Origin: CAKUFA01 sp963646285
Lineage (GTDB): Bacteria; Bacillota; Clostridia; Christensenellales; Aristaeellaceae
NCBI GenBank assembly: GCA_963646285.1
Contig: CAVIWF010000007.1
Span: 1 to 64,000, forward strand
Reading direction: 5' to 3'
Length of the DNA stretch: 64,000 nucleotides
Positions 16,909-25,137 of the stretch are shown here, in pieces; position 1 is the stretch's first letter; the number at the start of each line of letters is the position of its first letter. The position numbers and the translations under genes were made by a program. The notes beneath the pieces are model-generated. The model made no database searches. It had not been told where the DNA came from and was given only the letters and a program-made list of their open reading frames with translations.

Positions 16909-17128
16909 TTTGCCTCTGCTATACTGTCTATGCTGACGGATTGCAGCCTTCTTTGGTGCGTGGCAGAAAAATGGCGAGAAAGTGGCACGGATACGCCGAT
17001 GACACGGAAAAACTGCCGTGTTATAATGGCATTGTCAAAAAGTGCGAGCAATTTACTTGACTAAAAATTTTCTGCCCACCATACTCTCTCAGCAATCCGG
17101 TCGAGCAGGCAAATGAATAGGTTATACG

Positions 17129-17167
17129 AAGCAGTTACAGCCGCAAGGGTTTGTAGCTGCTTTTTTA
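17129..17167 (+). terminator. First leader terminator
   Basis: GAAGCAGTTACAGCC pairs imperfectly with GGGTTTGTAGCTGC around a GCAA loop, followed by TTTTTTA. It lies about 100 nt after the start expected from the 16999-17027 promoter. Confidence 0.8.
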
Positions 17168-17282
17168 TTGCCTGTTTGCCGACAGCAGCCGTGAAAGATG
17201 TTTTCTCGAAACGAGATCACATCGTTCATCAAGTTATAAGCAGCTTAGGCGAAGCGAATTGAATAGGACGAGCTGAAAGAAG

Positions 17283-17332
17283 AAGCCGTTGTAGCCATCA
17301 AGTATTGACTTGAAAGCTACAGCGGCTTTTTT
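17283..17332 (+). terminator. Second leader terminator
   Basis: AAGCCGTTGTAGC (17283-17295) pairs with GCTACAGCGGCTT (17316-17328), with a small inner stem AAGT/ACTT, followed by six T. Strong rho-independent terminator 138 nt before the sigma-like gene. Confidence 0.85.
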
Positions 17333-17470
17333 GTACCCTTTTCGCTTTCTCCTGAGCAGGAAGGAGAAAGTTATGTCCCTATTCCGGTGGCAAAGCGCCG
17401 TTTCCCGCTATCCGTGATCTCCGAATTTTGAACCCAAACACCAAATTCAAAATTCAAAGGAGATTTTACT

Positions 17471-17971
17471 ATGAGCTGGAATAACGGCTACGAAAGAAAG
17501 AAGTTTGAGCAGGCGCAAAAATCGCAGGCAAAAGAATACCGCAAATGCGGGATGAATGAGGAACAGATACAGGCGATGTACCTGCAAGATTTGCAGGAAT
17601 ACCGAAATAACCGCATTTACGCAATTCACATCCAGTCCATTGAGGAGCTTGAAAGTGACGGCGAAGAAAGCAGAAACGCACTGCACAAAAAGTTCCTGCT
17701 TACGATGACCTGCACGATGGATTTGAGCGAGTGCGGTCGGTACGGCTGGATCGATGAAATCGAGAACAGCACCCTATATTGTGCGGTTTGCAAACTCAAC
17801 ACAAATCAGAAAGAACTTCTGACTCTGCTGTATCGGGATGGATACACGCTTTCAGAAGTAGCAGACCGGATATATCACACCTCTGTTGCGGCTGTATCGC
17901 TCAGACTCTCCCGCATACAAAAGCGAATCCGCCAATTTGTTGCGGAGAATGGAGGGCTGGGAAATGACTGA
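17471..17971 (+). CDS. Sigma-70-like (region 4) ICE regulator
   Basis: A 166-residue protein; AAAGGAG lies ten bases before the ATG. The C-terminal half resembles sigma region 4: LNTNQKELLTLLYRDGYTLS, then EVADRIYHTSVAAVSLRLSR, ending in IQKRIRQFV. Such short sigma-like proteins are standard in Tn916- and CTn-type elements, usually just before the integrase. The long leader with two terminators suggests control by readthrough. It overlaps the next gene by 8 nt and begins a four-gene operon ending with the recombinase. Confidence 0.8.
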   Translation: MSWNNGYERKKFEQAQKSQAKEYRKCGMNEEQIQAMYLQDLQEYRNNRIYAIHIQSIEELESDGEESRNALHKKFLLTMTCTMDLSECGRYGWIDEIENSTLYCAVCKLNTNQKELLTLLYRDGYTLSEVADRIYHTSVAAVSLRLSRIQKRIRQFVAENGGLGND

Positions 17972-18179
17972 TTTCAAAGAACGCCTTCCGTATATGGAAC
18001 TGTGCCTGTGCCGCAGATGTGCGGATGTCTACTTCAACGATCCTGCCTATTGGGTTGAACGCTCAAATCCCATTCAAACCGTGCGGGAGCTTTGTGATGT
18101 GTGCAGCCAATACCGTGGCTTTGACTATTCGATTTGGAAGAAGCCCTCGAATGTGCGATTGCCAAAATCGCATCGTTGA
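17964..18179 (+). CDS. Small Cys-rich ICE protein
   Basis: A 71-residue protein. The ATG at 17964 sits inside the 3' end of the sigma-like gene with GGAGGGCTGG before it. Four cysteines form a likely zinc site: CLCRRCADVYF near residue 15 and ELCDVCSQY near residue 48. The function is unknown; similar small zinc-ribbon proteins accompany sigma-like and recombinase genes in ICEs. Confidence 0.65.
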   Translation: MTDFKERLPYMELCLCRRCADVYFNDPAYWVERSNPIQTVRELCDVCSQYRGFDYSIWKKPSNVRLPKSHR

Positions 18180-18193
18180 GGAGGTGCCCGAAA

Positions 18194-18382
18194 ATGAATA
18201 TGATTAAGGCAGATAAAGAAAACAATATTTTCGGTGCACTGAAACTCATTGAGCAGCTTTATCTTGATGGCGAAATCCCCGGCTATGTATTTAGGAACAT
18301 CCTTCAGGAATACAAGGATGATGTCTGCATTGCCGATTTCACCTGTTACAAAAAGGAAAAGCAGGAAGGTGAGGATAAGTAA
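18194..18382 (+). CDS. Small ICE protein upstream of recombinase
   Basis: A 62-residue protein from ATG 18194, preceded by GAGGAGGTG. It has a helical IFGALKLIEQLYLDGEIPGY segment and a C-terminal YKKEKQEGEDK tail. Its TAA shares its last A with the recombinase ATG, so the two are translated together. It may act as an excision or recombinase-directing factor, but no motif proves this. Confidence 0.6.
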   Translation: MNMIKADKENNIFGALKLIEQLYLDGEIPGYVFRNILQEYKDDVCIADFTCYKKEKQEGEDK

Positions 18383-20127
18383 TGTATGGATTAAATTCCG
18401 ATTTTCAAAAGAGAGATGTTGCTATATACGCTCGTGTATCGACGGAACACGAAGCACAGCTTTCAGCTCTCGGCAACCAGTTAGAGTGGTATAAACCTAT
18501 TTTGGCGGCAAGACCTGACTGGACTTTGACCGCACAGTATATTGATGAGGGTATTACGGGAACATCCGCTGAAAAGCGTCCGGAATTTATGAAAATGATT
18601 GAGGATGCTCGACAGAAGAAGTTCAATATGATTATTACCCGTGAGGTTTCCCGCTTTGCGAGAAACACAGTAGATACCCTTCAGTACACTCGGCTGTTGA
18701 AGGAATACGGTGTGGAGGTGTTTTTCCTCAACGATAACATCAAAACCTTTGACGGCGACGGTGAATTGCGGCTTACGATAATGGCAACGCTTGCACAGGA
18801 CGAAAGCCGCAAGACATCCATCCGTGTAAAAGCCGGACAGCAGACCTCTATGCAAAACGGCGTGTTTTATGGTAACGGGAATATCCTCGTATACGACCGT
18901 GTGGGCAAGGAGATGGTCATCAACCCCGAACAGGCAAAGACAGTGCGAATGATCTACGATATGTACCTGATTGGAATGGGGGTGACAGCCATCCAGTATG
19001 AGCTTGAAAAAGCGGGGCGGCTGACAGCGATGGGAAAGGAACGGTGGTTCGCATCGTACATTGCGAAAATGCTTCGCAATTCCTTTTACTGCGGCATCAT
19101 AACCTACCACAAGGAATATACGCCTGATTTCCTGAAGCAGAAGAAAATCAAGAATTACGGTGATTTGGAGTATATTCAGGTTCAAGGTACACACGAGCCA
19201 ATCGTAACCGTCGAGGAGTATGAGCAAGTACAGGAACTGATGAATGCCAAGTCGGTGCTTATGAAAAACCATAACAAAGGAAAACGCAGAGTCGGAAGAA
19301 TGCAGCATACCACTGCTTTCGGACGCTTGATGATTTGTCAGTGCGGCAACAAATTCAACTTGCGGTTTCATTCCCGTGACGGACGGACAGACGGCGTTGA
19401 TTACCAGTGCTACACATCTGTAAACCGTGGGAGCGTCGCCAAACGCTTGAACAAAGGCATCTCCATTGAGCATTCGTGTGAATCACCCTATATTCAGGGC
19501 TGGAAGCTGGAAATGATGGCGGAGCAGGTGTTTGACCGGTACATCGAAAACGCCGACAAAGTGATGGACTTATCCTATGCGATGCTCGAAAAGCACATTG
19601 CCGATCAAGAGGAACTGCCGGACAATACGGATGTTATCCAGCGCAAGCAAGGCGAAATTGAGAAGCTGATGAATAAGCGGACAAACCTGATCGAGATGAG
19701 AGCCGAGGGTGACATTGACAAGGAAATGTTTCGCTCAAAGAAGCAGGAGATCGAGGATCGTGTTGCCAAGCTCACGGAAGAAATCAAAGGCTTACAGCCT
19801 GAGAAGGAGCTGACAAGCAACGAGGACTATTCCGTCAAGCTCTTGGAACTGCGGGAGCGTTTGAAGGAGTACACCGGATTTGACTACTCGGTTATCCCCG
19901 AAAGCATTGTGGAGGCGTTTATTGAGCGCATTTGGGTGTCAAAGGATGAGTTCCGCTGGTATCTGAGAACCGGAAACAAGGCAGAAGGCGAATTTGACCC
20001 TGATGATCACATCAAAATCGGCTCCTTTACGCTGACGATTGACGATGCAAAGAGGTACATTTACAGCTTTTCGACCCGCAGGAGAGTCTACAAGTGGGTG
20101 GATTTGAATGTGAGCGTGTGGATATGA
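18382..20127 (+). CDS. Large serine recombinase (ICE integrase)
   Basis: A 581-residue integrase that inserts and excises the element. The resolvase domain (10-150) has the nucleophile Ser20 in IYARVSTEHE and Arg-rich REVSRFARNT. A Recombinase domain follows (about 165-290, GNILVYDRVGKEMVINPEQA), then a zinc ribbon starting CQCGNKF, and a coiled coil (about 410-480, rich in Glu/Lys) that controls synapsis. It is the last ICE gene, so the attachment site should lie within the next 100 nt. The family normally needs a directionality factor for excision. Confidence 0.95.
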   Translation: MYGLNSDFQKRDVAIYARVSTEHEAQLSALGNQLEWYKPILAARPDWTLTAQYIDEGITGTSAEKRPEFMKMIEDARQKKFNMIITREVSRFARNTVDTLQYTRLLKEYGVEVFFLNDNIKTFDGDGELRLTIMATLAQDESRKTSIRVKAGQQTSMQNGVFYGNGNILVYDRVGKEMVINPEQAKTVRMIYDMYLIGMGVTAIQYELEKAGRLTAMGKERWFASYIAKMLRNSFYCGIITYHKEYTPDFLKQKKIKNYGDLEYIQVQGTHEPIVTVEEYEQVQELMNAKSVLMKNHNKGKRRVGRMQHTTAFGRLMICQCGNKFNLRFHSRDGRTDGVDYQCYTSVNRGSVAKRLNKGISIEHSCESPYIQGWKLEMMAEQVFDRYIENADKVMDLSYAMLEKHIADQEELPDNTDVIQRKQGEIEKLMNKRTNLIEMRAEGDIDKEMFRSKKQEIEDRVAKLTEEIKGLQPEKELTSNEDYSVKLLELRERLKEYTGFDYSVIPESIVEAFIERIWVSKDEFRWYLRTGNKAEGEFDPDDHIKIGSFTLTIDDAKRYIYSFSTRRRVYKWVDLNVSVWI

Positions 20128-20250
20128 AATAGTTGGCGCTATGTATTGCTTGCATCACACGCTGCTATCCTGGAAAAGATGGCCGCTAAGAAGTAATTGA
20201 GGTTCATTTGGCTCCGCCGTTTCGCAAGATGCGGTGGAGCTTTTCTATGC
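20128..20250 (+). other. Probable ICE/chromosome junction with a truncated gene end
   Basis: After the recombinase stop a different frame reads on to TAA at about 20194 with a typical gene ending (ILEKMAAKK). It has no start or ribosome-binding site. A terminator follows: GCTCCGCCG with CGGTGGAGC and then TTTTCT (about 20212-20247). This suggests that the element entered the 3' part of a chromosomal gene whose body is at the other end. No tRNA gene is seen. Confidence 0.5.
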
Positions 20251-20286
20251 CCATCTATTTGGAAAACACGATTTGAACGCAAACAG

Positions 20287-20327
20287 CCCCTCGATTTCCC
20301 ATGTGCAGAGACAGGGAGATCGAGGGG
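20287..20327 (-). terminator. Hairpin after MATE exporter gene
   Basis: CCCCTCGATTTCCC (20287-20300) pairs with GGGAGATCGAGGGG (20314-20327). It lies just downstream of the minus-strand exporter; the T-run is weak. Confidence 0.6.
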
Positions 20328-20350
20328 ATTCAAATATTCATTGCTTCGCT

Positions 20351-21706
20351 TTATGCAGTTTTGTGCTTCTCGTATCCGTGGATCCAGTCTGCTTTCAGGT
20401 AATACACCATGAAGCAAACCGAGGACAAACTCCAAGTGAAAGGATAGACCCAGAAAATCGTTTGCATTTCCCGGAAAAGAGGCACCATAATGACCAAATA
20501 GGTAATACGAATCACGCACCAGCAGCCCAGCATGACAAACAGGGGCACGATAGATTTTCCTGCGCCTCGCAGAATGCCTGCAACACTATGGGAAAATGCC
20601 AGCAGGAAGTAAAACAGCGTGATGGTTCGTGCCTGCTGTACGCCAATGGCGATAACGGAAGCATCGCTGTCAAAAGCACCAATCAAAAGGGGTGCCAGTG
20701 TGTAGATGATAACGCCAATTATTTCTGCAAGGACAATGCAGCAGGCGATGCCGAAGCGGGCACCCTTCTTTGCTCTGTCATATTGCTTGGCACCCAGATT
20801 CTGCCCAATGAAGGTGGACATGGCCATGGCAAAGCTGGTGATCGGTAAAAAGGCGAACCCCTCCACTTTGGAATAAGCACTGCATCCTGCCATGGCAATG
20901 GAACCGAAAGCGTTGATGTTGCTCTGCACCACCGTATTGGCCAAAGCAATAATGGAGTTTTGCAGCCCGGAAGGAACGCCCATCTTCAAGATTTCCATTA
21001 AGGTGGTGCGGTGCATGGAGATTTTCCGTGGAAACAAGCGCCATGGATCTGTGACGTGGCACAGCAATCGGAGGCCAAGGAAGGCGCTGACAGCTTGAGA
21101 AATGACCGTTGCCCATGCTGCACCGGCAATACCCCATTGCAGCACAGCCACAAACAGAAGATCCAATACCACGTTGATCACAGAGGATAGAATCAAAAAA
21201 TAAAGAGGATGCTTGCTGTCACCTACGGCGTTAAAAATGCCGTTGGAAACATTGTACATCACGCTGGCAAGAACGCCAATGAAGTAAATGCGCAGGTAAG
21301 TAATCGAAGTGGGCAGTACATCATCAGGTGTTCCCATCAGCCTTAGAATAGAAGGCGTTAAGGATACGCCGATCAGCGTCAGCAGCAGTCCGCAAATCAG
21401 GCCGAAGGCAACCGTCGTATGAACAGCTTTGCTGACGTTTTCTTCGTCTCTGGCACCTACATACCGGGATACAACCACGCCCGCACCGAGGAAAATACCG
21501 TTCACAAGGCCTACCAGTAAAAAAGTCAGGCTACCGGAAGAACCAACCGCAGCAAGGGCCTGACTGCCAATAAAATTGCCCACCACCAGAGAGTCAACTA
21601 CGTTGTACAGCTGCTGGAAAAGGTTTCCCCAGAAAACAGGCAGTGCAAACCGAATGATTTTTTTGCTGATAGACCCCTCTGTCATCAGCGTGGAATCGTC
21701 ATGCAT
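20351..21706 (-). CDS. MATE family multidrug efflux transporter
   Basis: A 451-residue, twelve-helix inner membrane antiporter that exports cationic drugs using Na+ or H+ gradients. The two six-helix halves are visible: FALPVFWGNLFQQLYNVVDS opens the first, and GVPSGLQNSIIALANTVVQS the second. Both carry the family's hydrophobic pattern, and PVFWGNLFQQLYNVVDSLVV is typical. Weak GAGG precedes the start. It is monocistronic and points toward the ICE junction. Confidence 0.9.
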   Translation of the reverse strand: MHDDSTLMTEGSISKKIIRFALPVFWGNLFQQLYNVVDSLVVGNFIGSQALAAVGSSGSLTFLLVGLVNGIFLGAGVVVSRYVGARDEENVSKAVHTTVAFGLICGLLLTLIGVSLTPSILRLMGTPDDVLPTSITYLRIYFIGVLASVMYNVSNGIFNAVGDSKHPLYFLILSSVINVVLDLLFVAVLQWGIAGAAWATVISQAVSAFLGLRLLCHVTDPWRLFPRKISMHRTTLMEILKMGVPSGLQNSIIALANTVVQSNINAFGSIAMAGCSAYSKVEGFAFLPITSFAMAMSTFIGQNLGAKQYDRAKKGARFGIACCIVLAEIIGVIIYTLAPLLIGAFDSDASVIAIGVQQARTITLFYFLLAFSHSVAGILRGAGKSIVPLFVMLGCWCVIRITYLVIMVPLFREMQTIFWVYPFTWSLSSVCFMVYYLKADWIHGYEKHKTA

Positions 21707-21854
21707 AGACCGCTAAACCTCGATTTTCATTGAGTCAACCATGCTATGGTAGCAGAGGGGAAAAGGATTGTCAACACAGCAAACGCAAAAGGCAGAAGGA
21801 CACTAAAAGAACCGCAAAAGTCTGTAAAGATGCCCTTTCCGTGATGCAGCTGCG

Positions 21855-21883
21855 TTGATTTTACTTGAACGATTTGGTATAAT
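21855..21883 (+). promoter_or_regulatory. Promoter of ppk1
   Basis: TTGATT (21855-21860), 17-nt spacer, TATAAT (21878-21883), 42 nt before the start codon. Confidence 0.8.
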
Positions 21884-21924
21884 TTTTTTAGTGATTTACC
21901 CACCATGAAAGGGGTGCTTTTTGT

Positions 21925-23991
21925 ATGGAGCACTATACCAATCGGGAACTCAGTTGGCTTGAGTTTAATGAGCGTGTTCTGATGGAGGCATGCAACCCTG
22001 ATAACCCTGTGTTTGAGCAGATGAAGTTTCTGTCCATTGTGTCATCCAATCTGGATGAGTTTTTTATGATCCGTGTAGGTTCGCTGCGGGATTTGGTTCT
22101 TTCCGGCGCAAAAGGCAAGGATCCTTCCGGCATGAAGCCTCAGGAACAGCTGCGGGCATTGACAGCTCGCATTCGCACCCAGGTGAAGCGGCAGTACGAG
22201 ATCATGAATGAGTACCTTGTGCCTGCCTTGGCAAGATGCGGTGTGCGTATGGCACGCCCGGAAAGCCTTACCAGGGAACAGGCACTGTACCTGGAGGATT
22301 ATTTCACTCGAGAAGTTTACCCGGTGCTGACACCCATGGCTGTTGATGCCAGCCATCACTTTCCGCTGCTGCTGTCGAAATCCCTGAACCTTGCCGTGCT
22401 GCTTTCCGGCAAGAATGGCAAGAAGAACGACTTTGCCACTGTGCAGGTACCCAACGTGCTGCCCCGGGTCGTATTCCTGCCCACACAATCTGGCGAAAAG
22501 ACTTTCTTGCTGCTGGAACAGGTTATCAGCATGAACATTCATCGCCTTTTTCCTGGCCGTCAGGTGTTGGTGTGCCATCCCTATCGCATTACCCGCAATG
22601 CTGACCTGACCTATGACGAGGATGAAGCAGCCGATCTTTTGCAGGAAATTAAGAAAAGCCTGAAGAAACGCAAGTGGGGTGCTGTGGTGCGCCTTGAATG
22701 CAATCCGGACATGGATAAGCGGCTGCTGGATATCCTTCGAAAAGCCTTGGATGTGGATGATGAAAAGCTTTTCAAGGTAGACGGCCCCCTGAATCTGGAT
22801 TTCTTTATGAAGCAGCTTTCCGGGCTGGAAGGCTTTGACCACGAACGATTCCCATCCTACACGGCTTCGATTGCTCCGGAGATGGAAAGCGGCGATATTT
22901 TTGCGGCGATTCGGCAAAAGGATCGCTTCTTCTACCATCCCTATGATTCCTTTGAGCCAATCGTTCGTTTTGTGCGGGATGCAGCCCGGGATGATCAGGT
23001 CATGGCCATTAAGCAGACTCTATACCGTGTTTCCGGCCATTCTCCCATTGTGGCTGCTTTGGCAGAGGCTGCAGAGCGAGGCAAACAGGTTACGGTGCTG
23101 CTGGAAGTCAAGGCACGCTTTGATGAAGAAAACAATATTCACTGGGGGCACGAGTTGGAGAAAGCAGGCTGCCATGTGGTATATGGCCTGCCCGGGCTGA
23201 AAACCCACAGTAAAATTACCTTGGTGATTCGCCGGGAAGATGGCCATATTCGCCGCTACACCCACCTGGGCACCGGCAACTATAATGACGTAACTGCTCG
23301 CCTGTATACGGACATGGGCATTTTGACGGCTCGTGAGGAGATCGGCGAGGATGCAGGCAACTTCTTCAACATGGTGACCGGCTACAGTGAAACACCGGGG
23401 ATGCATTTCCTTGTGGCAGCGCCCAAGGAGCTTCGGCCGGAGCTGATGCGGCTCATTCGCCGGGAAACAGATCATGCCCGGGCAGGGCGTGCGGCAAGGA
23501 TTGAGGCGAAAATGAATTCCCTGCTGGATCCTGACATTATTGCTGCCCTCTATGAAGCGGGGCAGGCAGGGGTGAAAATCGACCTGACCGTTCGGGGAAT
23601 TTGCAGTTTGCAGGCAGGAATCCCCGGATTTTCAGAGAATATCACTGTTCGATCCATTGTGGGACGCTTTTTGGAGCATGCTCGTATTTTCCATTTTTAC
23701 AATGATGGAGAAAGCGAAACCTATCTGTCCAGTGCGGACTGGATGCCCAGAAATCTGGATCGACGCATTGAGCTGATGTTCCCGGTGCTGGATCCCCAGG
23801 TAAAGGATCGAGTACTGGAAATTCTGCATCTGCAGCAGCAGGACACGGCGAAAGCATGGCTGCTTCACGGCACAGAGTGGACGCCTGTGCGGGACGAATG
23901 CCCGGGTGAGCATCTCAATTCACAGGAACAGCTTGTTCCTTACGGCGAAGCAGTGGACGAACCCCTTCCAGAAACGGAAAATCATGATTAA
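21925..23991 (+). CDS. ppk1: Polyphosphate kinase 1
   Basis: A 688-residue enzyme that reversibly makes polyphosphate from ATP. The N-terminal domain starts NRELSWLEFNERVL, then SNLDEFFMIRVG. The autophosphorylated His lies in LKTHSKITLV (near residue 428), and the second conserved block THLGTGNYND follows about 25 residues later. Length matches the family. AAAGGGGTG lies before the ATG. It has its own promoter and is followed closely by cysE. Confidence 0.97.
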   Translation: MEHYTNRELSWLEFNERVLMEACNPDNPVFEQMKFLSIVSSNLDEFFMIRVGSLRDLVLSGAKGKDPSGMKPQEQLRALTARIRTQVKRQYEIMNEYLVPALARCGVRMARPESLTREQALYLEDYFTREVYPVLTPMAVDASHHFPLLLSKSLNLAVLLSGKNGKKNDFATVQVPNVLPRVVFLPTQSGEKTFLLLEQVISMNIHRLFPGRQVLVCHPYRITRNADLTYDEDEAADLLQEIKKSLKKRKWGAVVRLECNPDMDKRLLDILRKALDVDDEKLFKVDGPLNLDFFMKQLSGLEGFDHERFPSYTASIAPEMESGDIFAAIRQKDRFFYHPYDSFEPIVRFVRDAARDDQVMAIKQTLYRVSGHSPIVAALAEAAERGKQVTVLLEVKARFDEENNIHWGHELEKAGCHVVYGLPGLKTHSKITLVIRREDGHIRRYTHLGTGNYNDVTARLYTDMGILTAREEIGEDAGNFFNMVTGYSETPGMHFLVAAPKELRPELMRLIRRETDHARAGRAARIEAKMNSLLDPDIIAALYEAGQAGVKIDLTVRGICSLQAGIPGFSENITVRSIVGRFLEHARIFHFYNDGESETYLSSADWMPRNLDRRIELMFPVLDPQVKDRVLEILHLQQQDTAKAWLLHGTEWTPVRDECPGEHLNSQEQLVPYGEAVDEPLPETENHD

Positions 23992-24008
23992 AATGAAGGT
24001 GTGTGGCG

Positions 24009-24731
24009 ATGTTTAAGCAGCTCAAGGCGGACATGGCAGCAGTTTTGGCACGAGATCCGGCGGCAAAGTCCAAGCTGGAAGTGCTGCTGTGTTACCCTGG
24101 GCTGCGAGCCATTCGTGCCCATCGCCGTGCTCACTGGGCTTATAAGCATGGCCATATTGTTTTGGCACGAATCATCAGCCAACGATCCAGGCACCGCACA
24201 GGCATTGAAATCCACCCCGGCGCAGTGATTGGCAACGGCGTTTTCATTGACCATGGGGATGGAGTGGTCATTGGCGAAACCACCGTGGTCGGGGATAATG
24301 TGACCCTCTATCAGGGCGTTACCTTAGGCGGCACGGGCAAGGAAACCGGCAAGCGGCACCCTACCATCGGCAATGGGGTAACCATTGGCGCAGGAGCGAA
24401 AGTGCTTGGCCCTATTACCGTTGGGGATAATTCAAAGATTGGTGCCGGGAGCATTGTGCTGAAGGATGTGCCTGCCAACTGCACGGTAGTCGGCAATCCC
24501 GGGCGTATTGTGCACAAAAAGCAGCCCGCCCGCAAGGATGAAGTGGATCTGGATCAGGTCAATTTGCCGGATCCCATGCTGGAAAGAATGCAGGCGCTGA
24601 CTGAAAGAGTCCGGCATTTGGAAGAGTGCCTTGCCAAGCAGACGCAGGAAACAGGGTGCAGCATGTGCGACCAAGCCTGTGCGGTGAAGGAAGACCTGCA
24701 AAAGGATCGGCAGCATGAAAATGAAGACTGA
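24009..24731 (+). CDS. cysE: Serine O-acetyltransferase
   Basis: A 240-residue enzyme that makes O-acetylserine from serine and acetyl-CoA, the first step of cysteine synthesis. YPGLRAIRAHRRAHWAY is followed by hexapeptide repeats forming the left-handed beta-helix (GIEIHPGAVIGNGVFIDHGD, with catalytic His and Asp) and KRHPTIGNGV. The C-terminus carries a Cys-containing extension (CSMCDQACAV). Start at ATG 24009 with AAGGTG upstream rather than the GTG at 24003. It overlaps the next gene by 17 nt. Confidence 0.95.
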   Translation: MFKQLKADMAAVLARDPAAKSKLEVLLCYPGLRAIRAHRRAHWAYKHGHIVLARIISQRSRHRTGIEIHPGAVIGNGVFIDHGDGVVIGETTVVGDNVTLYQGVTLGGTGKETGKRHPTIGNGVTIGAGAKVLGPITVGDNSKIGAGSIVLKDVPANCTVVGNPGRIVHKKQPARKDEVDLDQVNLPDPMLERMQALTERVRHLEECLAKQTQETGCSMCDQACAVKEDLQKDRQHENED

Positions 24732-25110
24732 TGTTTCCAAACGTCAAACCATCTGGGGTATTCTTGCAGCATGCCTGTTGATCCTCGGCATGATAGTGAC
24801 CTCTTGGCCTGCTGCGAGGAAAGCACCTGCCCAGTTTGAAAGCAAGGCTTTGACCATGCCCATGGTTACGCCGCTTCCCTTGCAGACAAGCGGCACCATT
24901 GGGATTAACACGGCGGATGCTGAGGATTTGCAGGTACTTCCCGGTGTAGGCGAAACCATGGCGCAGAATATTCTGGATGAACGGGCGGCGCACGGCTCCT
25001 TCTATTACCCGGAAGATCTGCTGACCGTTCGGGGTATAGGCGAAAAGAAACTAAGTGGACTGATTCCCTGGCTGGATTTCTCTCCTGCGCAGGAAGAAAC
25101 AAATCCATAA
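24715..25110 (+). CDS. ComEA-like helix-hairpin-helix protein
   Basis: A 131-residue protein with one N-terminal membrane segment (about 12-32, TIWGILAACLLILGMIVTSW) and a tandem helix-hairpin-helix domain (INTADAEDLQVLPGVGETMA; LTVRGIGEKKLSGLIPWL). ComEA-type proteins bind double-stranded DNA outside the membrane during transformation. No other competence gene is nearby, so the role may be different. Translation is probably coupled to cysE by overlap. Confidence 0.8.
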   Translation: MKMKTDVSKRQTIWGILAACLLILGMIVTSWPAARKAPAQFESKALTMPMVTPLPLQTSGTIGINTADAEDLQVLPGVGETMAQNILDERAAHGSFYYPEDLLTVRGIGEKKLSGLIPWLDFSPAQEETNP

Positions 25111-25137
25111 ACCAATGCAACTGAAAGGCGGAGAATC

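Larger units (their letters stand above)
16877..17470 (+). promoter_or_regulatory. 594-nt leader region before the sigma-like gene: two promoters, two terminators
   Basis: No convincing protein gene. It contains the end of the repeat array, a TATACT box (16920-16925), a 29-codon frame from ATG 16971 with poor ribosome-binding site, and a near-consensus promoter ATGACA (16999-17004), 17-nt spacer, TATAAT (17022-17027). Then come a terminator at 17130-17166, a hairpin TCTCG-AAA-CGAGA near 17206, and a second terminator at 17283-17332. AAATGAATAGG (17111-17121) and AATTGAATAGG (17257-17267) precede the two terminators at similar distances, suggesting duplicated leader modules. Confidence 0.6.
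1..20200. mobile_element. Integrative and conjugative element, right-hand portion
   Basis: The stretch carries conjugation-associated genes at its left (sortase B, Cys_rich_VLP, CHAP hydrolase), an ImmA/ImmR-type regulatory pair, a sigma-like protein and a large serine recombinase as its last gene. That layout is known from Firmicutes ICEs of the Tn916/CTn group. Replication, relaxase and most type IV secretion genes must lie left of the window. The right limit is placed just after the recombinase and before a terminator-bearing gene remnant; the exact core site cannot be read without the other end. Confidence 0.85.

Noticed and set aside
16971..17060. A 29-codon leader peptide (from ATG 16971) before the sigma-like gene.
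   Set aside because: Its ribosome-binding site is poor and a strong promoter lies inside it, so translation is doubtful; kept only as part of the leader description.
20128..20350. A tRNA gene as ICE target.
   Set aside because: No cloverleaf or T-loop consensus is seen in this stretch; the remnant looks protein-coding.
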